Source: DATBGO01 sp050011895
GTDB lineage: Bacteria; Actinomycetota; Actinomycetes; Streptosporangiales; Streptosporangiaceae
Reading direction: 5' to 3'
DNA: 64,000 bases
NCBI GenBank assembly: GCA_050011895.1
Contig: JBEKIF010000011.1
Location: 28,712 to 92,711 of the forward strand
Shown here: in pieces, positions 41,908-49,661 of the stretch
How positions within the stretch are numbered: the stretch's first letter is position 1
How the letters are laid out: each line of letters starts with the position of its first letter
Made by a program: the position numbers and the translations under genes
The notes under the pieces: model-generated
Databases searched by the model: none
Seen by the model: only the letters and a program-made list of their open reading frames with translations
Told to the model about the DNA's origin: nothing

Positions 41908-43392
41908 TCATTGTCGGGCCTGATAGTGACCGCTGAACAGCCCGAGCGGGCTTGGAGCGGCAAATTCGATGTGCAAGGTGAGCTGACCGCCGCTGGCCCG
42001 CTGCAGCCCGGCGGCGGCGAGGAAGGGCGACCGCTGCGCCAGGAAGAACGCGAGCGCGGAGTTGAGGTAGCCGAGCTCGCCCCCGCGGGCCTGCTGCAGG
42101 CCCGCGAGCTCCGCGGCGCGCAGCGGTACGCCGTAGCTGCTGCCCGGCCCGGCATCGCCGAACCCGAGAACGTCGACATGCTGTATCGCGGCCAGCGTGA
42201 CGAGCGTGATCAGGAGCCGGGCATCGACCTGCCCGGCGGTCAGCTGTGCCCGCGCGGTGTTCGTCGCGATGAAGGAACTGCTACGCAGCAGCTGAGCGCC
42301 AAGCGCCATCCGCTCGTGCAGGTCGGAACTGAGCGAGGCCAGATAGGCCGGGGCACCGTCGGGGGCGGTAACCCGCACCTCGACGCGGGCCGTCCCGGCG
42401 CCGAAGGCCGCGAGGACCGTCGGCGCGTAAACGGTGGTCAGGCGGGCACCGAACTGGCTGCGGAGGGCGGCGGTCGCCACGACGACTGCGGAGCCGAGCG
42501 GGCCGTCGGCAGACGGGCTCAGCTCAAGCAGGCTCGCGGCCGGCACCCCCTGCGCCTGCAGGGCCGCGCACATCACCGGGTCACAGGCCACCACCGAGCT
42601 GCGGCTGACCTGCGTGGCCACCCAGGCTGCCGCCTGGCGCCGCGCCGTCGCCGCCGCCGCGAGGGCGGCACCGCCGGAGGCGCTCTGATGATGTGCGCTG
42701 CCCCGGCCGGTGCGCCCCGCGGCCGGTCCAGCCGGGTGCCCTGCCAGCAGGACGGTCAGCGCGCCCGCAGCGAACACCACGAGCGCTACCGCCGCGGTGG
42801 CAAGCCAGAGCGCCCGCGCCGACCGGCGCTGCAGCCACAGCAGCAGCGTGGTGGCCAGCACTTTGCCCCATGACGGCGCGGGCTCCGCCAGCCGGGGCGG
42901 CCCTCCAGGTGCGGGGTCCACCGGCACCGGGGGCGGCTGCGGCGTCAGCCCGGCGGACCCGGCGCGGGCCGGATCCGGCCGCCCGGCCGGCTGAGACACG
43001 CCAGGCTCGGGCGCGGCAAGGTCGGGCACGCCAGGCTCGGGCGCGGCAAGGTCGGGCACGCCAGGCTCGGGCGCGGCAAGGTCAGGCACGCCAGGCTCGG
43101 GCGCGGCCGGCTCAGACACGTCAGGCTCAGGCGCGGCAAGGTCAGGGGCGGCAGGCTCTCGCCCGCTAGGCTCTCGCGCACCTGGCCCCGGCCTGCCCGG
43201 CGCGGCGGGCCGGGCCGGCTCCTGCTCACCGGGCCCCGCCCAAGCCGGGGTGACCCGGACAGCGGGGTCCGGCCCGCCGCCGAACCGCGTCCGGCTCCGT
43301 AGCAGGGCAGCCGCCGACGGCACCGGCGCAGGTCTCGCGACGCCGTGGGACACGCTCCTCGACGGCGGCTCGACCCGGCTCTTGTCGCCCAT
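41908..43392 (-). CDS. Membrane-anchored protein with Pro/Ala repeat cytoplasmic region
   Basis: A 494-residue protein of no named family. Residues 1-190 are Pro/Ala/Glu-rich and carry five 10-residue units (AAPEPGVPDL and variants). A single membrane helix lies around residues 203-228 (ARALWLATAAVALVVFAAGALTVLL). The C-terminal ~260 residues, outside, form a domain with VSRSSVVACDPVMCAALQAQG, ARVEVRVTAPDG and repeated Leu-rich helices. Two Cys could form a disulfide. It lies upstream of the DUF4397 and sortase genes with a 16-nt gap and likely shares their transcript. ATG 43392 was chosen; an upstream in-frame start adds 19 residues. Confidence 0.75.
   Translation of the reverse strand: MGDKSRVEPPSRSVSHGVARPAPVPSAAALLRSRTRFGGGPDPAVRVTPAWAGPGEQEPARPAAPGRPGPGAREPSGREPAAPDLAAPEPDVSEPAAPEPGVPDLAAPEPGVPDLAAPEPGVPDLAAPEPGVSQPAGRPDPARAGSAGLTPQPPPVPVDPAPGGPPRLAEPAPSWGKVLATTLLLWLQRRSARALWLATAAVALVVFAAGALTVLLAGHPAGPAAGRTGRGSAHHQSASGGAALAAAATARRQAAAWVATQVSRSSVVACDPVMCAALQAQGVPAASLLELSPSADGPLGSAVVVATAALRSQFGARLTTVYAPTVLAAFGAGTARVEVRVTAPDGAPAYLASLSSDLHERMALGAQLLRSSSFIATNTARAQLTAGQVDARLLITLVTLAAIQHVDVLGFGDAGPGSSYGVPLRAAELAGLQQARGGELGYLNSALAFFLAQRSPFLAAAGLQRASGGQLTLHIEFAAPSPLGLFSGHYQARQ
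42991..43140. repeat. Five 30-bp tandem units in the membrane protein gene
   Basis: Units begin at 42991, 43021, 43051, 43081 and 43111. Three inner units are nearly identical at DNA level and code AAPEPGVPDL; the outer ones are diverged. The array is in frame and is not CRISPR-like, as there are no spacers. Confidence 0.85.
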
Positions 43393-43554
43393 GAACCAGC
43401 TACCCCCCAGACCGCGCACGGAGGTTACGCGATCCTCAGGAGACAGCACAGCACACAGTGAGCGATTCTTTCAGTGGAAATAGCGGTTTGTTACCCGAAA
43501 CTTACCGTGTGTCGTGAACGTCGCATTTTGCACGTTGAAGCGTGCATGTTGCTG
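43393..43554. promoter_or_regulatory. AT-richer control region between the GT4 and surface-module genes
   Basis: This 162-bp gap is relatively AT-rich (for example GGAAATAGCGGTTTGTTACC) and probably holds the promoter of the leftward surface module. TGCACG and CGTGCA form a 6-bp inverted repeat at 43529-43546, 9 nt after the leftward GT4 gene ends, possibly its terminator. Confidence 0.4.
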
Positions 43555-44694
43555 TCACCCCACAGGCCGTGCGCCGGCCTGCCGGATGCGCCTGGCCGCG
43601 AGCCGCTGATACGCCGAAACCGCCGCCGTCACAGCATCGGACTCCGCAGCCAGCGCGCGGGACCTGGCCAGTGCAGCGGCGCCGAGCCGGGCGGCGCGGT
43701 TCTGATCATCAAGCACGGACAGCACCGCCATGGCAAGCAGGCCGGGATCGCCTGGCGGGACCAGCCGGGCGCCATCTTCGCCGGTTATCTCCGGGATGCC
43801 GCCCACCCTGGTGGCGACGATCGGCTTGCCCGCCCGCAACGCCTCCTGCACGATCAGCGCCCGTGCTTCCCACAGGCTGGGCACCACGACGACGTCTGCG
43901 GCCGCGAGCAGCGCGGGGATATCGTCCCGCGGGCCGAGGAACACCACGTCAAGCCTGGCCGCCCTGGCCGTGGCGGACAGCTCCCCCGCAAGCGGCCCTT
44001 CCCCTGCGATCGCGAGGACCGGTGCCGGCCGCCGGGCCTGCCAGGCCGGCGCCGCGTCGAGTAGCACGCCGAAGCCCTTCTGCGGGGCCAGCCTGCCCGC
44101 CGCGAGCAGCACGGGGCGGCCGGCGGCCCCGATGTCGGCGCGTGCCCTGCTGACCGCCTCCGCCGACGGCGGTCCCGGCTCCGGCGCCGCGACCACGGCC
44201 AAGCCGGTTTCCCGCGCGCCGAGCCTCCGCATGCGGTCGGCAAGGTCGCCTGAGGCGCACAGTACCGCCGTCGCCCGCCTGGCCACGATCAGCTCAAGGA
44301 CCCGGTAGACGGCCGCGGCGGGCGCGCTGGCGGGAGCCGCGTTATGCACGGTAACGAGCAGCGCCGGGCCAAGCCTGGTGGCCCCGGCTAGCGCAGCGGC
44401 CGCGAAGGCGCCGGCCCGCAGCCCGTGCGCATGCACGACGTCGGGCGCTGCCTCCCGGAGCCGCTTGCGCAATGCCGCGATAGCCGCCGCGTCGGCGACC
44501 GGGCGCGGCCGGTCGCCGACGTCTACCGTCACAAACGGGACCGCGCTGGCGGCGAACAGCGGGGCGGCCGAGCCAGGGCCGAGAACCGTGACCGCCAGGC
44601 CACGCTCCCGGCAGCCGTCCGCCAGCATCGCGACGTGACTGCCGGTCCCCCCGGCGGTCGTGCCGACGACCAGGGCGACTCGCAGCGGGATCAC
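43555..44694 (-). CDS. Glycosyltransferase family 4 (GT-B fold)
   Basis: A 379-residue GT-B enzyme. The N-terminal Gly-rich loop is VVGTTAGGTGSHVAML, a catalytic-type His lies in VVHAHGLRAGAF, and the C-terminal donor site has LLAAGRLAPQKGFGVLLDA and the EX7E-type motif in SLWEARALIVQEALRAGKPIVAT. It should add a sugar to a lipid-linked or other acceptor at the inner face. GTG 44694 overlaps the MurJ-like gene's stop by 4 nt. It is the last gene of the coupled chain beginning at steA. Confidence 0.9.
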   Translation of the reverse strand: MIPLRVALVVGTTAGGTGSHVAMLADGCRERGLAVTVLGPGSAAPLFAASAVPFVTVDVGDRPRPVADAAAIAALRKRLREAAPDVVHAHGLRAGAFAAAALAGATRLGPALLVTVHNAAPASAPAAAVYRVLELIVARRATAVLCASGDLADRMRRLGARETGLAVVAAPEPGPPSAEAVSRARADIGAAGRPVLLAAGRLAPQKGFGVLLDAAPAWQARRPAPVLAIAGEGPLAGELSATARAARLDVVFLGPRDDIPALLAAADVVVVPSLWEARALIVQEALRAGKPIVATRVGGIPEITGEDGARLVPPGDPGLLAMAVLSVLDDQNRAARLGAAALARSRALAAESDAVTAAVSAYQRLAARRIRQAGARPVG

Positions 44695-46355
44695 GGCGCT
44701 GCCCGCCTGACCGCCCGCGCGACCACCGAGCGGGTATCACCGCCGTCCAGGATGTAGCTGATGATCCCGAAGACGGCGATCGCGCAGGCACAGGCGATCA
44801 CGGCCAGGCATCCGTTAAGCAGGAAACCGGACACCGGCACCGCCGCCGACACCGCGGCGCCGGCCACCGCGCCCGCTGCCGCGGCGGCCAGCCCGGCGGC
44901 CGCGGCACGCGGGGTGCCCCGCAGCGCGGCCGGTCCCCTGGCCCGCCTGACCGCCGCCAGCAGCGCCACGGCGGAGATAGCCAGTCCGACAGTGTTGCCC
45001 AGGCCGAGCACCGGGACCACCCAGCGGCCGCTAACCAGTGCGACGCCGATGATGTCGGCGGCGATAACCAGGAGCCAGCCGCCCGCCATCGCCACGGCGG
45101 TGACCCGGTGCCGCCGGTCCGCGAGCAGCACCCTGGACAGGCACGCCACCAGCCCGTAACCGACCAGGCCGGGGGCGAACGCCGCGAAGGTGAAGGCGAG
45201 CTCGCGGGCCTGCGCGGGCTGGTGCACGATGAACATCCGGGCGGCGGGCACGGCGGCCCCGGCCAGCATGGCCGCGCCGAGCCAGGACACCAGCAGCACC
45301 GCGCGCGTCGATGACGCGGCGGTCTCATCGAACGGCGCGCCTGCCGTGGTGGACAGCACCGGGAAGGCGCTGATCGCGATGGGGATGGCGAGCACCGCGT
45401 ATGGTACGACGAACGCCTGCCAGCCAAAGTTGTACAAGACAATCGCGCCACGGCCGCCATGACCGTTGGCGAGCCTGATCACTACCACGGTCGCCGCGTC
45501 CTGCGCGATCAGCGCGGCAATGCCGACCGCTGCCAGCCCGCCGGCCCGGCGGCCGACACCGGACGGGAACCGCAGGGTGGGCCGCAGCCGCAGCCGCAGC
45601 CGCAGGGCAGCCGGCAGCGCGGTGACGACCAGCGCGGCGACGCCGGCTGTGGTGCCTACCGAAAGGGTCAGCTGCGCCGCCGCGGAAAGCCCGGACAGCT
45701 GCTGGGTGTTCGCCTGGCCGAGCGGCACGAAGGCCTCGTAGGCGGCGATGACGACGATGCTGGACAGCACGGGAGCCAGCGCTGGCGCCGCGAACCTGCG
45801 GTGTGCCTGCAGCATTCCGTAGAGGACGACGGCCACGGCATAGAGCAGGATCTGCGGCGCGAAGACCGCCAGCATGCGGGTGGCGACCGTGACCACCTCG
45901 GCGTGCCCGCATCCTGCGGCACCGGGCACGAGCAGGGCCACCACCGGGCCGGCCAGCACCGCCAGGATCAGGCTCACCGGGACGCCGAGCGCGACTGTCC
46001 AGGTCAGCAGGGCCGACGCGATCCGGCTCGTCTCCGCCGCGCCATCAGGCCCGGTAGCCGAGCGCTGGGCCGGGCCGGCGAGCACCGGAACCATGACGCT
46101 GGTCAGTGCCCCGCCGAGGACGATGTCGTAGATGATGTTGGGCACCTGGTTGGCGGTGGTGTACGCGGTGCCGAGGCACGAGGCGCCGACAGTGTGCGCG
46201 AACACCAGCTGCCGGCCGAATCCGACTATCCGGGCTGCCGCAGTGAGCGCGCCGATGAGGATGGCTGCCCGCCCGATCGCCCGCCGCCGCCCCGGCTCCC
46301 CGGGTCCGCGATCATCGGGGTCCCGCCTGGTAACGGGCGCGGCAGGGCCGGTCAC
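44691..46355 (-). CDS. MurJ/MviN-family lipid flippase
   Basis: A 554-residue polytopic protein with about 14-15 helices of the MOP superfamily. The family signature runs from the first helix (AARIVGFGRQLVFAHTVG) to NQVPNIIYDIVLGGALTSVMVPVL, close to mycobacterial MviN. The R-D of typical MurJ (GFxRD) is R-Q here. MurJ proteins flip lipid II; a second paralogue such as this could move another undecaprenyl-linked glycan. No kinase-like domain, which the mycobacterial protein has, is present. GTG 46355 overlaps the gene before by 4 nt. Confidence 0.88.
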   Translation of the reverse strand: MTGPAAPVTRRDPDDRGPGEPGRRRAIGRAAILIGALTAAARIVGFGRQLVFAHTVGASCLGTAYTTANQVPNIIYDIVLGGALTSVMVPVLAGPAQRSATGPDGAAETSRIASALLTWTVALGVPVSLILAVLAGPVVALLVPGAAGCGHAEVVTVATRMLAVFAPQILLYAVAVVLYGMLQAHRRFAAPALAPVLSSIVVIAAYEAFVPLGQANTQQLSGLSAAAQLTLSVGTTAGVAALVVTALPAALRLRLRLRPTLRFPSGVGRRAGGLAAVGIAALIAQDAATVVVIRLANGHGGRGAIVLYNFGWQAFVVPYAVLAIPIAISAFPVLSTTAGAPFDETAASSTRAVLLVSWLGAAMLAGAAVPAARMFIVHQPAQARELAFTFAAFAPGLVGYGLVACLSRVLLADRRHRVTAVAMAGGWLLVIAADIIGVALVSGRWVVPVLGLGNTVGLAISAVALLAAVRRARGPAALRGTPRAAAAGLAAAAAGAVAGAAVSAAVPVSGFLLNGCLAVIACACAIAVFGIISYILDGGDTRSVVARAVRRAAP

Positions 46356-47332
46356 GGGACGGCGGTGACCGGCGAGCCAGGCGGCGCCGCGCCGTCAGGA
46401 ACCGGCGAGCCGGACTGCCCGGCGGAACAGTCAGGAACCGGCAAGCCGCCGACGGCGGAATCGTCTGCGGCCGGTACGGTCTCGCCGCCGGCCTGACGGG
46501 CCGGCCCCCCCGCGCCCGCCGGCCTGCGGCGGCCGAGCATGTCCAGCCAGCGCAGTGGCGGCGTCCGCTCGATCACCTTGGTGAAGCTGACCACCTCGCT
46601 GGCGGCTGTCAGCCCGGCGACGGCGGTGAGCACGCCGACTCTCGCGGTGCGCGGCAGCGTGATCGCCGCGGCGGTGCCGAGCATCGCGCCCAGCGCGTTG
46701 GCGCCTGCATCGCCCAGCATGGCCCGCTCAGCCAGATCTTCGGGGAACAGCGCGGCCGCCGCGCCGAGCGGCGCCGCTACCGCGAGTCCGCCAGTTGCCT
46801 GCGCCGCCGCGACCAGTGATCCCGTGGTCAGCGCGACCTTGATGGCCCGGCCGGGGCGGAGGTCGAACAGGTTCAGCAGGTTGGCGCCGCCCGCCGCAAG
46901 ACCTGCGTTGATAACGATGTCCGGGGCCGGCCCGCCGAGCAGCAGGCTGGCCCCGAGCCCGGTAGCGCCGATGCCGCCTATCTTGACGGCGCCGCTGGTG
47001 AGCTCACCGCCTGCGAGCGCGCCGAGGTGCCCGCGGAAGCCGCGCTTGGCCCCGCTGCCGGCCAGATCGTCGTAGCAGCCGAACGCAGCGGCCCCCGCTC
47101 CGGCCGCCGCCAGCGCCCCGCGACCGCGGGCCGGAAGCCCGGGCGCCAGCGCAGCAACGGCCACCGCGGCGATCGCGACCGCTGGGCCCTCCAGCAGCGT
47201 GACCGGCTCGCCACGATGATTGGTCCTGGTCCAGCGCGCCCGGCCGCCGGGGGGCCAGGCCTTCAGCGCGGCATAGGCGGCGCGCGCCGCCACCGCGGCC
47301 AGCCCGGCTGCGCCCAGGTGCACCGTCCTCAT
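46352..47332 (-). CDS. MraY/WecA-like phospho-sugar transferase
   Basis: A 326-residue membrane protein with about eight to nine helices, of the polyprenyl-phosphate N-acetylhexosamine-1-phosphate transferase superfamily. Motifs visible are NHRGEPVTLLEGP (first cytoplasmic loop), FGCYDDLAGSG with the paired Asp, KRGFRGHLGALAGGELT, NAGLAAGGANLLNLFDLRPGRAIK and MLGDAGANALGA. It should load a sugar phosphate onto undecaprenyl phosphate. The true mraY would be in the dcw cluster, so this is a paralogue. The C-terminal 60 residues are disordered. ATG 47332 overlaps the steB stop by 4 nt. Confidence 0.82.
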   Translation of the reverse strand: MRTVHLGAAGLAAVAARAAYAALKAWPPGGRARWTRTNHRGEPVTLLEGPAVAIAAVAVAALAPGLPARGRGALAAAGAGAAAFGCYDDLAGSGAKRGFRGHLGALAGGELTSGAVKIGGIGATGLGASLLLGGPAPDIVINAGLAAGGANLLNLFDLRPGRAIKVALTTGSLVAAAQATGGLAVAAPLGAAAALFPEDLAERAMLGDAGANALGAMLGTAAAITLPRTARVGVLTAVAGLTAASEVVSFTKVIERTPPLRWLDMLGRRRPAGAGGPARQAGGETVPAADDSAVGGLPVPDCSAGQSGSPVPDGAAPPGSPVTAVP

Positions 47333-48354
47333 CGCCGCACCAGCCCGGCGGCCGAGCCGGTAACGACGGAGGTACTCGAAGGCGTCACCGACGGCGTAGG
47401 CGCCGGACTCGGGACCGCGCCCGGGCCGACGCCATAATTGGCTGCCTGGTGGCCGCTCAGCCGCAGGCTGAGCGCCTGGGCCACCATGATCTGGCCGACT
47501 TCGGTATTGGCGTTGTCCACGCTGGACAGCTGGATCCCGCTGCCGCCGCCGGAAACCTCGTCGATCGCGCTCCCCGGCCCGGAGCCGGGCTGCGATCCCG
47601 CCAGCACGGCCCCCTGGCCTGTCCTGTCCAGCTGCGCCGCCAGCGACAGCAGCGCGAGGTTGGCGGGGTCGGAGTCGCCGCCGGCTGGCGGGCTGCCCGG
47701 TATGACCACGACTGCCAGCGTGGCAGGCGCCAGCGTGGGGGTGCTGACGTCGAGAAAACCGTGCTGGGCAAACCCCGCCAGGATCTGCTTGCTCGCCGCG
47801 GCGTCCAGCCCGGGTCCATCCTTGGTGACCAGCGCGGCCGCGATCACCTGCGCGGCCTCCTGCTGGCCCGCGATCTGCGGGTTCGCGTCCGCCTGCGGGC
47901 CCTGGCTGCCCAGGCTGACACCCGGCGGCGCCAGCTGCTGGGCAAGGGCATCGAGGTTACTCTGGGTGCTCGCGCCGGTCACGAAGAAGGCCTGCTGGAG
48001 TGCCACCTGCCCGGAGACGTCGGCGCCTGCCTGCTGCAGTGCGCCGGTGACACCGCTGGTCACTGCGCCGTCTGCGCCTGGTGCGGTCACGATGACGACC
48101 CGCTTGCCTGCCAGCAGGCGGCCGAGCAGCAGGCCTGAGCCTGCCTGCGCGAAGGCGTTGTCGTTGGCGATCTGGCGCTGCAGGATCCCGTTACTCGCCT
48201 GCACCGAATTGATCTGGCGTTCCAGGCTCTTTGACGTTCTGTCGAGCGCCTTGAGAGTCTGCGGCTGGAGCGCGGTCACGCCCACGATGATGCCGATCGC
48301 CAGCGCCAGGAAGACGGCGACGATCGAAACGAGGTGATAGCGGAAATCGATCAC
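47329..48354 (-). CDS. SteB/MctB-family protein (divisome partner of SteA; also annotated copper transporter)
   Basis: A 341-residue protein with one N-terminal helix (MIDFRYHLVSIVAVFLALAIGIIVGV), a coiled coil (LERQINSVQASNGILQRQI) and an extracytoplasmic domain. It is the homologue of Rv1698/MctB, described as a copper-related outer membrane protein in mycobacteria, and by position of corynebacterial SteB, which acts with SteA in cytokinesis. Without a mycolate outer membrane here, the division role is more plausible; that is inference. The GTG at 48354 shares a base with the steA stop. Confidence 0.88.
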   Translation of the reverse strand: MIDFRYHLVSIVAVFLALAIGIIVGVTALQPQTLKALDRTSKSLERQINSVQASNGILQRQIANDNAFAQAGSGLLLGRLLAGKRVVIVTAPGADGAVTSGVTGALQQAGADVSGQVALQQAFFVTGASTQSNLDALAQQLAPPGVSLGSQGPQADANPQIAGQQEAAQVIAAALVTKDGPGLDAAASKQILAGFAQHGFLDVSTPTLAPATLAVVVIPGSPPAGGDSDPANLALLSLAAQLDRTGQGAVLAGSQPGSGPGSAIDEVSGGGSGIQLSSVDNANTEVGQIMVAQALSLRLSGHQAANYGVGPGAVPSPAPTPSVTPSSTSVVTGSAAGLVRR

Positions 48355-49547
48355 TAAAATAGTCCAGAAAGCCAGTACCTGAAGGTGTCCAGCTCGGCAA
48401 GGAGATAGCGCAGCAGAATCTGGCCCGCAGGCAGGATCATCAACGCCACCAGGACCGTTACTGTAGCGGCGAGCACCAGCGGGATGACCGCCTTCGGCGA
48501 GACCCGGCTGCGGTAGAGCCTGCTGACCCCCTTCTGATCGACCAGCTTGTCGATGACCCGCAGCCTGGTCAGGAACGTGCTCGCCATCCCTGAGCGGCCC
48601 TTGTCGAGGAACTCTATCAGCGTGTCGTGCCGGCCGACGGTCACGATCAGGCTGGCGCCCTTCTCGTCGGCCAGCAGCAGGGCGATGTCCTCGCTGGTGC
48701 CCGGAGCCGGGCAGGTTACCGAGCCGAGGCCGAGCTCATTGACGCGGGCCAGACCCGGCGCGCGGCCATCCGGATAGGCGTGCACGACTATCTCGGCGCC
48801 GCATGCCAGTGCCCGGTCGGAGACTGAATCCATGTCACCCACGATCAGGTCAGGCCGGTATCCGGCCTCAAGCAGGGCGTCGGCGCCGCCATCGACGCCC
48901 ACCATGACCGGCTTGCACTCGCGGATGTAGGACCGGAGGGTGGCGAGGTCCTCGCGGTAGCGGTAGCCCCTGACGACGACCAGGGCGTCCCTGCCTTCGA
49001 ACCTGGTCCGCAGGGCCGGCGCGCCGATGCCGTCGATGAGCAGCGGGTATTCGTGCTTGATGTATTCCATCGTGTTGGCGACGAACTTCTCGATCTCGGT
49101 GGCGAGACCGGTCTTTGCCTCGGCCATCGCCGACGAGACCGATTCCAGGTCCTGCAGCCTGCCCTTGGCCACGATCTGCTCACCCACGTAAAGGGTGTCC
49201 CCGTCGAGCCGCACCTGCTCGCCCTCATTGATCCGTTCGAAGACATCAGGCCCGACGTCATCGACCAGCGGGATGCCGGCCTCGACGAGCAGCTGCGGAC
49301 CGAGGTTGGGATACCGGCCCGTGATACTCCTCGCCGCGTTCACGACGGCAACGACCTGGTGGCCGATCAGTGCATCCGCCCCGGTCCTGTCCAGGTCGGC
49401 GTGGTCGATGATGGCAATCTCGCCGGGCCGCAGCCGGGTGGACAAGCTCTTGGTCCTGCGGTCAAGGCGAGCCGTCGCAGAAATCCCGGGCAGATCATCT
49501 GACCTGGTCCGACGGGCTCGGGGGAATCTGCGAGAGTACGCGTTCAT
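48354..49547 (-). CDS. steA: Cytokinetic ring protein SteA
   Basis: A 397-residue protein with a large cytoplasmic part and two C-terminal helices (VIPLVLAATVTVLVALMILPAG and LLAELDTFRYWLSGLF). The central part is a thiamine pyrophosphokinase-like fold: GVDGGADALLEAGYRPDLIVGDMDSVSDRAL and GTSEDIALLLADEKGA. In Corynebacterium SteA localises to the division ring and acts with SteB. The order tlyA-nadK-recN-steA-steB is the same as in mycobacteria. ATG 49547 was chosen; an upstream in-frame GTG would add 14 residues. It is the first gene of a tightly overlapping five-gene chain. Confidence 0.9.
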   Translation of the reverse strand: MNAYSRRFPRARRTRSDDLPGISATARLDRRTKSLSTRLRPGEIAIIDHADLDRTGADALIGHQVVAVVNAARSITGRYPNLGPQLLVEAGIPLVDDVGPDVFERINEGEQVRLDGDTLYVGEQIVAKGRLQDLESVSSAMAEAKTGLATEIEKFVANTMEYIKHEYPLLIDGIGAPALRTRFEGRDALVVVRGYRYREDLATLRSYIRECKPVMVGVDGGADALLEAGYRPDLIVGDMDSVSDRALACGAEIVVHAYPDGRAPGLARVNELGLGSVTCPAPGTSEDIALLLADEKGASLIVTVGRHDTLIEFLDKGRSGMASTFLTRLRVIDKLVDQKGVSRLYRSRVSPKAVIPLVLAATVTVLVALMILPAGQILLRYLLAELDTFRYWLSGLF

Positions 49548-49661
49548 CGCACGTTTAGTTTGCCAGATCCCACGGGCACGGGATGCCACACGCGTGATCA
49601 GGGCCCTCGCGTGCGGCTCCGGCGGCCTGCGGTCACCGCCGTCGAGCTCCGGGCTGGCCCG

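Noticed and set aside
42991..43140. CRISPR-like array of regular 30-bp units
   Set aside because: The units are contiguous without spacers, in frame, and code a decapeptide.
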